A program made the position numbers and the translations under genes. The notes under the pieces were generated by a model. That model did not search any database. It saw only the letters and a list, made by a program, of their open reading frames with translations, and was not told the DNA's origin. From contig CACVBU010000971.1 of assembly GCA_902728285.1 (NCBI GenBank), forward strand, positions 1,472,106-1,536,105: 64,000 nt of DNA, written 5' to 3'. The DNA comes from Clytia hemisphaerica (Eukaryota; Cnidaria; Hydrozoa; Leptothecata; Clytiidae). Positions 24,481 through 36,900 of this stretch are shown here, piece after piece. Each line of letters begins with the position of its first letter. The first letter of the stretch is position 1.

Positions 24481-24937
24481 TCAGAGCAGAAGTAGAAGTC
24501 GTGCGCGATATTTTCACCAGACCAATGGAAGAGGAGACCGCATACCAACGACGGACGCTTACTTATAGTTATCTTTTGGTTGAAGTGAATAGTTTGGGGA
24601 AGCTAGTCTTATCCTTCAGGAGATCTTCTTTTCGCGAATTCGATGTCTTCCAAATTCTGTCGTCATGTGGTTTCCATAAAATAACCACTCCTATGGATAT
24701 ATCTATTGCTACCATAGCAACAAGAAGGGGGCGGTGTATAAAAGTAACTCGCGCACAGTATGAAACCGAAAGTGTTCTGCAAAATACATAGTCAAGCTCT
24801 ATTAATTTTTATTGTTTTTATTCCAATCCGAGATCAATCAAACAGGCCAGCTCGACAAGTAAACACCCAGCCACTTTTATTGCCTGCTCACTTGCTTCTG
24901 TCTGACTGAGGAGGGAGCAAAGCAAGGTCAAAACAAA

Positions 24938-27900
24938 ATGGCGAGCAGCCTGAAGATTTCAGGCATCAAATGCACAGAGCTATTGAATCTTGAGAAGAAA
25001 GGTGCTATCGATCCTTATGTAATCTTTGAATACTTAGGCAAGTTTACATTATCTTTTGCATGTTTTATAATTCATGATCTGGTCGCCGTTTTTTTTTGAA
25101 CACGGTGAGCACACGTGAAAAATAATCAGGGAGTTTTTTGATTTCTTACATATATATGGTTGGATAGCTCCTAGTATACAGTTGACAAATCTTTATTTGG
25201 TTTTGATTTGTTTGATTATAAAGTAGATCTCTTCTTTGTAAGAGTCCTTGCATAATGTTTTTTCAGGTAAGTTTTGGAGTCAAAATGTTGTTTAGCAAAA
25301 GGCAACAATGGCTAAACCTCCCAAATCGGGATTAAAAACTAGGCCAGACCTACTTCTTTTTCTTTTTCTTTTTCTTACAACAATACAATGAATGCTTATA
25401 GTAGTTGACACAACAATTTACCTGAAGTTGTCAATCGAGAACAAAACAAACCTCAAATCAATTGAACCCCATCATCAAACGCAATTGAATAATTACCGTG
25501 AAGTCGGGTAACTTGCATTAGTGGAGGCTAACATGCATAGCCCTCAAATGAATGACCTGTCTGGCCCTTAAAATAAAAAGTTAAATCAAAACCAAATGTT
25601 AGTTCATTTGTTTTGAAATTTTGCTGCTTTGATTGGTCAGTCATTTGAGGGCTATGCATGTTAGCCTCCACTGATGCAAGTTACCCGACTTCACTGTACA
25701 ATTTGATTGTCAATAGCAATTGAATCGTAATCAAATATAACCCAGCGCAGGATTTGCCCCATTCAATTTCTTCGATTACATTTGCTTGTATATTCAACTA
25801 TGTTTGGTTGCATTCGATTGATTCAATTGTATTTGCTCGCTTTATTACTTAATTCCCTCTCATACAATACTCTGCCATGCGAAAGCTCTAAATGAGTGGG
25901 GGTTATTTAATTACAATCATATAAACTTGACAATCAATGAAACCGATCAAACATTCTTCAAACGGAATCAAACACAATCAAATATTACTCAGGAATCAGC
26001 CGTTTCATTGAACTTGTTTGATTAACACTGCCTGGACTTTAGCAAAAATGCAAAGTTTAAATTAAAATCTGCTTTAAAAACAAAAATGGTATACTTTTGA
26101 CACCGGTTGTTTTTTTTAGGATTTTAGAGTTAAAACTGACTTTGAGCTAGCCCTAATCTTTAAAAGAAACGAAAAGGTTCCAACTTCTGATAAATTCTTG
26201 AACTATCTACAGGATGCTTTCACAAAATCAAGAATCAAGTAGCAATGGGTACTCATTTTGCGCAACAATTTCAGTCAAAAAAGTACTTTTAAGTCAATTT
26301 TCCAAAATTAAGGGGGTCAGGGGAGTTTGAAGCCGCCTTTGAGTGAAAATTCAGCCTCTATAAAGCTTTCGAAGAGTACCATATTTGATTTTCCTAGAAA
26401 CCTTTCTGGAATGTGATAAGGAATCATGATTTTCAGATAAAATTTACTTTCTAACTGCCAATTACTGGCTGCAATAGAATGACCTCAGCTCTACTCTAGT
26501 CAAAAAATTGAAAAAAAAGCCTTTTTGGCCCAAAAAAGCACATTTGACAACTTTTTTCACCTAGTTTCATCGTTTTTATATAAAAGATTCATCATAGCCC
26601 TTATATTATAACAAATTCAGTGACCTAGACCGCTTTGAAGTTTGCCAATGGGCCAAAATATCCCGAATTTTAGTCATTTTTTCGAGCGATGTTGAGAAAA
26701 TTTTTAAATAAAGATAAAAAATTAATGGTAGGAGATCACATAGGTTTCTCTTTTGATCCTAAGAGACCAGGCGGTTGTCTTTCAGGAACAGAAGAGTTGG
26801 AGGTCAGACAATGTTGGGATTTCTAGGAAAATTGGGCTAAAGTTGGTACTTTTTTGAGACCTTATTGGCTTTTCGGGCCTCTAGGGGCCAGTAGGGCGGG
26901 AATTTTTTATTGCAATCACTTTAAATGGATAGACCAGGGACTTTAAACTACCAGAAAATATTATTTTGAGCAGTAAGAAACTCCCCTGGGACAGGTCAGA
27001 TGACTCTAAAATACCCCTAAAATCAAATTTGTAGTGTTTTTGTGACGTCATAACTCCAGCCACCATTTTGAAAATTTTGATTTTTTTGGAAAATTGTATA
27101 CAGGTATATGTACCACAAAACCCACACTAAATTTCTGACCTAAATAATTATTTTTTGGGCTGCTTTTATCAAGTAAATTGTTTGATGGTGCGAAGAGTCC
27201 CATGAAAAGAGTTCTTCCTGATATTTTTCAATGTTATATGTTAAATTGTTTTTATATCATTGCTTTTTAAAATTTTTGCTTTTTTTGAATACGTACCTCA
27301 AAACCCACATTTATATTATTGACAATATCTTTAAATCCACTGGGTCAATCAAGGTAAAAATTTGCACCTGTACATCTAGGTAAGTTTGTTGTAGAACTAT
27401 TCATATGTTGATAAGTTAGTCTCAATAGAATTACCTATTACACCACAGAACCCACAATAGATGTACCTCAAAACCCACAAGGTAGTTTTGCAAATTATTT
27501 CTCCCCTCGTTATATTTCTACCTGAAACTTTTTGACAATTGATTTTGTATTTCATATAGGTATTTTGTATGTAAAAATTAAGGCTTACTTGTTTTCCTAA
27601 TTGTGTTGAAATGATTTTGGAAACTGCATTGACTATTGTTAGCACTCATGAAAGTTACAAAACATCCGTACATAGTTATTTATTGCAAATGATAGAAACT
27701 TTTTTGCATCGTCTGGATAGTGAATCAAACTGATTTAGGCATTAATTGAAGCAAATGAAACTATTATTTACTATGAAAAGAAGACTTTGCAAAGCATTTG
27801 AGGTTGTTGAAATTACAGTGCAATTACAGTTAAATCTCCACCATGAATATCGAAAAGCTTAAGAACCCTTTTTTAATCCCATGCAAAACATAAATTGTGA

Positions 27901-30900
27901 GGCTTTTATGACTATCTTGGGAGAGATATGGCCTAAATGGGCAGATCAAGATTAACAACATTAACATTAGTTTCATGTGCCAAGCGGGTTGGAATAACAT
28001 CAAGTGGATTGAGCGTAAACTTCATGCAGCAAGAAAAGTTTGACAGAGCAGTAGCATGTATACAAGAAGAAATCCCTCCATCAACATCTACATCGACTCC
28101 AGACTCATCACTCATCATGTCTCCTTCTGACAAAAGAAAAGGTTCTCGTGATTATTGGAAGGCTAAATTTGACCAAGCTCAGTCCCTGATAAGGGAGATG
28201 GCAGAAAGAAGCATCCAACTGGAGGAAATTCCTTGCCTTCTGACAATAAAAAAGGTTAAGCCAAATGAAGAAAAGGAAGCAACCACAACTACAAGGGTGA
28301 CTCAGGTATACGGTTCAATGAGGGCTAAAGATGTAGCAACCAAGGTAAAAAAATCAAGGATGAGAAACTGAAGAAGGAAAGTGAAAAAGAAGAAGAGAGA
28401 GGAGATCAGAGAAACATTCATCAAATGCAAAAACTTAATGTATCTGTTTACAACAAAAATGCTTGGCTTTGGGATTAAAGCAGTTCCCAGTATGTCTATG
28501 TTCTTTGTTCAGTTTGCAGCAAAGCAAGCTATAAAGTTAATGGAATCAAACCACTGATGATATTACCAACTAAACAACATTAAATCTCTAAACGATTGTT
28601 TGAGGAGGATTCGTCATCAGATGAGGAAGGTGAGGAATTTGAATCGGAAGGAAGCGAAATGTCCGAAGATGAAACTGATGATGAAAGCGACATCCCAAAA
28701 CTCAAGAATTGCTGGAAAGGCCTGGCACTGCCAACAGACTGGTATGCGGCCATCTACACCACAAAGAAAACAAAAAGGTTGTATATTGGTCGTTTGTTGA
28801 AGAGATTCTTAAAAGATGAAGATGGCGCTGTTGACTCAATTCAGTTACACTGTCTAAAGCTTAAAGTTAGGAGTGGTACTGTTCTTGAAAACACCCAAGA
28901 CCATCTTCTAGATATAAGTATTTTCCCAGTTAATGACATCATAGCGGAGCCATTAAAGGTCATTCCCATTCGAGGAAAAAAATGAACATTCCAGATTATG
29001 ATTTAATTCAAAATATGTTCAACAAAGTATCAGGACTAAACCGTCTAGCTTAAGTAAATATGATGTAATATCCATACTTTTTTAAGCTTTTGAGTTATGT
29101 GCTAAACATTATTGTTGTATTTTTGCATAGTTTTTCTTGAAAATGTTTCACAAAATTGTATTCCAGAAGTATGTTTGAGAAATAGATAAATATTTTTGTG
29201 TTCAACATCAAAAAATTCTAAAACTCGCAATTTTTCTCATATGTACCTCAAAACCCACAAATAAAAAGTGAGTTTTTTTAGAGCAATCAAAATAAACACA
29301 TTGCTTACAGCACTTAAGACTTTTTTCCTATATTTGTGTTATGCCTAGAGGTAATAGAAAACGAAAGATTGATAGGTTAGTCAATAGCAAGTGCCTTATC
29401 TGACCATTATTTGAAAAAAATCAAAAATTTTGAAGCTAGATTTCTAGCGTTAAATCTTCATAAAAAACTTTCACCCAATCAATAATGCTCAATTTTGTTT
29501 TAAATAATAAAGAAACTATTATGCCAACATAATCTTAAAAAGTTATGCTGATAAAAACATTTTAGAGTTTTCTAGAACTCCTGAAATGAAATTGTTGGTT
29601 TTGAGGTACCTGTGGGTTTTGTGGTACATATACCTGTAGTTTACTGGCCATAGTTTCAGAATCACCCAAAATCAATTCCTCATTTTGATTTGAGAAAGCA
29701 TGGTTCTATATCAAAAAACTTTTTAAGTGCAATGCCCGAAAATGTCAAAAACTTCAAATTGGCATAAATCCGCCATTATGGATTTTCAGACCAAAATATT
29801 TTGGGATTTTACTCAGTTCATTGTACTTAACAACATATCCAAAAATGAAAAAAATCTAAGTTTCAAACTATTGTATTGGAACTGCCCCAAACTGCCCCAT
29901 TCTTAAAAAAACTGGCTCTTAAATCCTTTTAAGTCTTAAGTCTCATTTTAAAACTCTAGAGTTAGAACTCTACTTTCCAACTGTAGTTTGAGGCGCTTAA
30001 AATCAATTGTGGTGTTCAAAATTACACCAGGAACTCCCATTTGTCTCAAATATTTAGTGGATGATTGTAGCTTTGAATAGAAAATGAAACACCTGAAAAC
30101 AAAAAAATTGACCCGCATTCCAAACTGTTGTATTTTCTAAACAAATTAATGAAACTAAGTAAAATACAAATGTGAAATACATTCTGTACAGGCTTCAAAT
30201 TTACTAGCCATTATAAACTGGTTGTCACGTAAGCGGGTACAGGTGAATGAAATACGCCATTCTGATTGGTTCTCTAGCAGTCTATATTTTCCTAAGAAGT
30301 TTGTCGCTAGGCCAAAAAGAAAATTTGTTGAGTTTCTGGAAATGCGGATGACAAAAAAAACTTGTCACCCGGTCAGCCACAAATTTTTTTATTTACATTG
30401 TTTAGTAATCTCTTGCTTGATTTTTCTTTTTTTAAAGGTTTTATTTTTACTTTAGTGTTCCCGTTTCGTATCAGGACACTAGTGTTTGCCTATTTATATA
30501 TTATGCTGATATAAACATTAAAAAAAATATTTTCATTTTTCTGACCAATCTTGCTCCACACACCCGTCAATCCAATGTGAAAAAGATTGTAAATGAAACT
30601 TGATGAGTAAGCAAACGATATCACTCTTATTCAAAAACAAAACCTTTGAGCAGAAATAAAAAGTTTTATGTGTGTTTTGCTATAAATATGTCGCAAATTT
30701 TATGCAAATCAAATATAAACATCTTTGCATTATACATTTACTTTGTTACAGAACTTTTATGTTTTCTTGAGAAAAAGTTTTTACATTTCTTCGGATTGTA
30801 AAGTTTCATCAGTTTGAACAGGAGTTGACCAGAAGAATTGACATTACAATGACTTCCTCTCTAAGCTTATATCCAAAGCAAATTTAGAGAAAGCCACAGA

Positions 30901-33900
30901 AGGAAAAGAATTAACTTGATGAAAATTAATAACTAATGTGTTTCTTCTATTATTAAAAGACTTACCAGTTGATAAATTAAATTTGATACCTTAAGGGAAG
31001 AAATTTTTGCGAGAAGAAATTTTCGCGGAATTTAATTTCGCAAATCAGAGTTTCAAAATGGCAAATTTTGCGAAGGAGCCAATTTCAAAAGTTTCATGGA
31101 ATTTAATTTCGCGATTGAGAAGAAGTTATCAACTTAGATTAACTTTTTAAAGCATCACTGAGTTGTTTATATTTGTTTATATTTGATAAAAAATACACGT
31201 TATAATGCTTAAAAATCAATTGTGTCCATCTTTTTTGGTAACACCTGGTCAAAAACAACAAAATAAAAGAAGAAGAAAAAAAATTTTGCAGAATTTAATT
31301 TCGCGATTTAACAATTTTTGGTGTGTTTCGCGGAATTTAATTTCGCGAATTACGCCCCAATTCTGCCCAATTTGCAAAATTAAATTCTGCAAAAATTTCT
31401 CAAGAAAATTTCTTCCCTTACGGTATATTGTTCTGTTGGTCAAAACAAAAACCTTTAACGCGCAGACCTGTGTGGTCAATATTTTTCTTATTGACCTTCA
31501 AAACATTATATATAATATTGTATAAATATTAATCTTTTTCATGGTGCACCTTGTAAAATCACGAAGAAGTCAATTTCGGACTGTATTTTTGAGGAAAAAA
31601 TAACTTGATTAGACCTCAAAGAAAGATGAAAGCTTATCTCGTCACATAATAAAAAAAGTCTGTTCTTCAATAACCCTGGCTTGATTAAGTTTGAAGATTA
31701 GATCATATGATCTGTGTCCACCTGTAAACATGCATATCGATGGCATCAAGAAATCCATGCAGACACAATACACAATAAAATACATTTAAAAGCAAACAAC
31801 ACTGTACCCACCTGTGCATACCATTTCATGACCAACTTTTATAATAAACCTGTAGACCAGACATATTTCATTCTGTATGGTCCTCATTTCACTTTCGAAA
31901 TTGGATTTTTTGTTACAAAACGAAACCTGTCAATGCTAAGTTATAGTTATTCACAATTTTTTTGAAACAATTATTCCATGGGCTTTCCTGAACCAAACAT
32001 TATTTTCATTCATATTTTGATCAAATGCTAAAATGCTTAACTTTTAGTCTAGGTAAGCTAAGTACTTTTAGATGCTTTCTTTTTTAACTCTTAAAAGGCT
32101 GTATGGCTCTATTTTGATTCTTAAAACACCTTAAAAATCATGGATTATCAGACTTTGCAATTTTAGACAATAACTTTTTATTTGCTGGTTTATATACAGA
32201 ATCGCCAATTTTTTTTTTGCAAAAATATAATAAAGATAAAGTTGAGATATACAAAATTTTATTTATTTCTACTCTTCCAACCCTCAGCCATAAAACATAT
32301 GTTTTAAGCATGAAGGCCAAATAAAAGGGTCCAGTGCTTTCTTTAATGGCACTTAACACAATTTCCCTACATTCTTTGATTTTCTGGTATCTATGTAATG
32401 TTTCTCAAAACGTATTATTTGCATTTTCTCCATGACATTTAAAGTTTGAAAAGAGCAATTTTTTTATTTTTTTTCATCCTCCCTAAACCAGAAAATAAAA
32501 TAGTACACTTGCCTTATGGAAATTCAAAAAAGGCAATTTCAAACAATGAGCTGTTATTGTCAGATACTTCAGTTTAAAAAAATGGTAGTAGTATTATGAA
32601 AAGGATAATTTTAGGAAAAATTAAGATTCTTGAAAACTTTTCTTAGAAAAGATTTTAGTGAATGAACAAAATAATCACACTGTGAGCTTAGAGAAAGTTT
32701 TGCAGAAGATGGGTTGCACCTTGTATCCTTTATTTTGATTCATCATTCAATACAAGGCCAAACAAACATTATAACAGGTGAATGTGAAATTATATGTTAA
32801 AATATGAAATCGAAAAATCCTTTACTGCTTTTTAATTCACACCATTTTATTTTTTACCTTAGGTGTGAAGAAAGAAACAGAAAGAAAGAATGACGATCTC
32901 AACCCAACATATTCTGAGGTTCGTAAAATTTAAAGGAAATGTTGATTTTATTAAAAGTTATAAATAATCAAAATTCTTTTCAATTTATGTCTAATGTTCT
33001 TCTTTTCATTATCCAGATAAATATGTTGTTTACCACTAAAGTTTTTCAAAATTTATATGGCAAAGTTTGAAGTTTGTGACCAGAATAAACTGAGCAATAA
33101 ACAATGCACAAGTGCTAAGGATGTAAGGGTAAAATGTTTTTTACGATTTTTGAATTTTAAATGTTTCAGGTATTAGACTTTGACTTGTCTGGAAAAGAAA
33201 TTGGTCCTGGGGATAGTCTTGACGTAACAGTAAAAGACCACGAAAAAATTGGACGAAACAGATTAGTTGGAAAAGCCACAATCCCATTATCACAGCTGTT
33301 GAATCAAAATTCTAATGCTTTTACGCAAGTTCTTGCTGATAGTAATGGAAGACCAACAACTGTAAGTAGCTCACTTTGACATTGATTAGAATTTGAACCC
33401 TAACTTAACCCTACTCTTATCTACTTGCATCGTTAGGATAGAATTTAGCAAATTTAAGAATGCTGATAAACTGACTTACATTTTAACACTTTTGGCTCAA
33501 ATTATAATTCATTTCACATTATGTTGTTCCATTCAGAGTGATAGTTGTACCCAGCATTTGATGCGTGACAGATCAAATTATGTCTTGTATTAAGGCCCTG
33601 AAAGTGAAATCAAATTTAATTTTACAAAAGATATTTCCAAAACTTTCTCTAGGGTAAAATTATGTTTCAAGGAGATTACACTCCACCCCCTGGTGCTGCA
33701 AAACCTGGTGGCGGTGGTGATGGTGGAGGTAGTGGCGGTGATGATCGACAAGTTGCTGATGGTGATATTGATGGTGAAGAAGAACTTGGTGAGCCAGAAC
33801 CAGAAACACTTCCTGATGGAACACCAAATCCTGATGCTGGAAAAAGAAAGAGGTATGGGTTGCTTTTATAATTTTAAAGGTGTAGTGTGTGGTGTGGTGG

Positions 33901-36900
33901 TCATTGCTCTTGAATGAGTTGTATAAGCTCAATCCCCACTATAGTACTATGGTTAACTTAGGAAATTAACAAACCTCTGACCAAGTCAACCCATACCATG
34001 TGATAGGAATTTGGCATCACTTCTCTTAAATGGAAGTATTTCAAGTGTGTTGTTTGAGTGTAGTATGTCTGTCTGGTGGATAGTGTATGCATTTTACCTG
34101 GAATAAGAGGAATTTTGTACCTGTAAGGAGTAGGATCTATTCCCCAATTTAGGGGGGAACTCTTATCATATTCAGAAACTTATCACTGTACACAGCTGTT
34201 GTACATGGGTTTTGAGTTAGAATAATAATTTTGTAACTTTGAGGCTGCAATTGCTTCTGTTAAACATAATTAACAATATAAAATAATAAATAAAGTTATG
34301 ACTTACAATATCTAAATATACTTGACAAGTACTTTTTTGCTTCAAGACCCAACGATTCAAGTACAAGTTTCATTCTTTCTTTCCGTTTTTAGAGTCAAGA
34401 AGAAGAGAAGACAACACAATCTTCCTGACAAGCCAACAGACTTCCAAGTCAGAATCAAAATCATTGAAGGGCGTCAACTACCTGGTGCCAGTATAAACCC
34501 AACTGTTAGAGTCACGTGTGGTGATGAGCTCAAACAAACCAGAGTGAAACACTCTTCAAACAAACCCCTTTTTGAAGAAACCTTCTTTTTCAATTTCAAT
34601 GAAAGACCAAACGAGTTGTTTGACAAATTGTGTAATTTTGAAGTATACAATGCCAAAAGTCTTCTCTCAGATGCTTTGCTTGGTAGCTTCCAGTGTGACA
34701 TTGGTACAGTTTATGACGGTCAGAATCATGCTATCGTCAGAAAGTGGTTACTCTTGACAGCTCCGGAAGACAACGAACCCAAAGAAGCTGGTGGTGAAGA
34801 AGCTAAGGGGTCTGGTCCCCAACCTGGTGGTCCACCTGCTGGATATCTTAAAATCACTGCTTTTGTTCTTGGTCCTGGTGATGAGATTCCAGACTCTTGC
34901 AAAGGAGGTGGCAGAGATGATGGAGATGATGATATTGAATCCAACCTTCTCCGTCCTGCTGGTGCCACCCTTAGACCAGCCACGTTCTTGGTTAAAGTCT
35001 ACAGAGCTGAGGATCTACCACAAATGGATACAACTGCTTTTGATGGGTTGAAAAAAGTGTTTGGAGGTGGAGCTCCTAAGGGCCACGCTGATCCTTTCGC
35101 TAAATTTTCATTTGCTGGTCAAAGCGCTCAAACTGACATTAAATATGGAGAGCAAAACCCTGAATTTAATCAAGAGCTTCGAGTGAGCTTCAAATTTCCA
35201 TCCATGTGTGAACGATTGAAGCTCCAATTTTATGACTGGGATCGTATTGGAAACGATGATTGTATTGGAACAGCTTTTATTCCTTTGAGTGCAATCTCGG
35301 GAACTGGGGAAGAAGGTAAGCATTATTTTTGACTATCTTATAATCAAGCTTTTAGTGCCCAACAATTTTCAAACTCAGAGAGATTCGAGTCAAATTGAGT
35401 TAATACTTTCCATCTACTGTAGGGACCAAATGTAGTTCAAATTACAGAAGGATTTAAGCTACAAAAGTTCGAATTAGTAGAAAGAGTCCACTTTTATTCT
35501 AAAATCTTGGTCTTTTTTAAGTTTGTGAGATATGGAGGACTTTTTGGTCAAATTCATATTCACAAGTTAATCCAAAGTTCTATCCTTTTTTAGGTTTCCT
35601 GCCATCTTTCGGCCCTGCATTTGTTAACTTTTATGGCTCATTGAGGGAGTTTTCTGACCTCTCCGATGAATATGATTCACTTAACAAAGGTAGGGGTGAA
35701 GGTGTCGCTTATCGAGGTCGTGCACTAGTCGAGATTGATACACGATTTGGTAACCAGGCTGAAAAGCCGGTCCACGAAATCATGTCTCAAGAATTGGTTC
35801 GTGTAATGCCGTACATGCGACGCAGAAAATACAAATTGTTTGCCAGTTTCTTATCTGCAAACATGATTTCTGAATCTGATGGTCCAGTTGAGTTCGAGGT
35901 TAGCATTGGGAATTATGGCAACAAACTTGACAGCTCAGTTGAACCACAGTCGTCCAGCACGCCACCAACAAATCCAATTTTTGACGGTAGTCAATACTAT
36001 TATCTCCCATGGAATGAGACCAAGCCATGTTGTGTGGTGGAAAGCCACTGGGAAGATATTGCTTTCAGATTGGAGCCTGTCAACGTAATTGAAAAGATCA
36101 TTGACAAGTTGAAGAAAAACATTAAGAATGTCGAGTTGGCAATCAAAGCTAAATCACAACCAGCTGAGACTGCTGCTCTTCTGATTGCCCTTTTGGATCA
36201 GTTCATTGCTGATTTGAGGTAAGAGTAAAATCTTTCAGCTACTCAGCAATAGTAGCTTCTTATTAATACAAACAGGTCGGTGTAACATTCCATCTTATTA
36301 ACTATTCTGATTACAGCTGATTATAATAGTTCACAATATAGGGTAAAAATGCCCTATTATCACAGTTTTAATTCAGGTTTCAAAACATTAATATTTGTCG
36401 GTTGTCTTCCTAACGTTTTTTCTAACACATTTGTAGGACTCCACTCCCGAAATTCGATGCTACTTTGAATGGAGTCAACGAACTCGACCTTCAAATGCAA
36501 GACATCCGTAATGGAGAAATGAGCGCATTAGCTGAAGAAGCCACCCTCCTTCGTGAACAAGCTACTGACATCAACGAAGCTATGGAAGTCATTGCCAGCT
36601 ATCTTGATAAAATGGATGCTCTCTGTATTGAGGTAACGTAGCGATAACAATCTGATATATTGATGATGCCTGTTGCATTTGTAGAAATGTCTTGAAGACA
36701 CAAGATAGTTGCCAGTTATAGAAACCAACTACGTTTGGAAAGATAAGTAACTACAATGGTTTTTTCGCTCTCATTGAAAAAAAATCAAACCTTATATTTT
36801 TAAATTCTTTTTCTTTTTCATTTCCAGCCTCAAAACAGTTTCCCAGACGTTGTCATTTCGATGATCTCAGGAAGCAAACGTATCGCATATTATCGTATCC

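Larger units (their letters stand above)
22265..24937. other. Intergenic region between SYAP1 and the ferlin gene
   Basis: No gene recognised. It holds a candidate polyadenylation signal AATAAA near 23073, an inverted-repeat element (23263-23491) and a block of GTTCCCC repeats (about 24230-24480). The ferlin promoter should lie just before 24938; no TATA box is obvious there. Confidence 0.5.

Noticed and set aside
24296..24791. ORFs in both directions before the ferlin gene
   Set aside because: They run through the GTTCCCC repeat block and look like repeat-derived open frames.
33660..33932. Antisense His-rich ORF of 90 codons
   Set aside because: It is the reverse of the Gly/Asp-rich linker exon of the ferlin, a compositional shadow.
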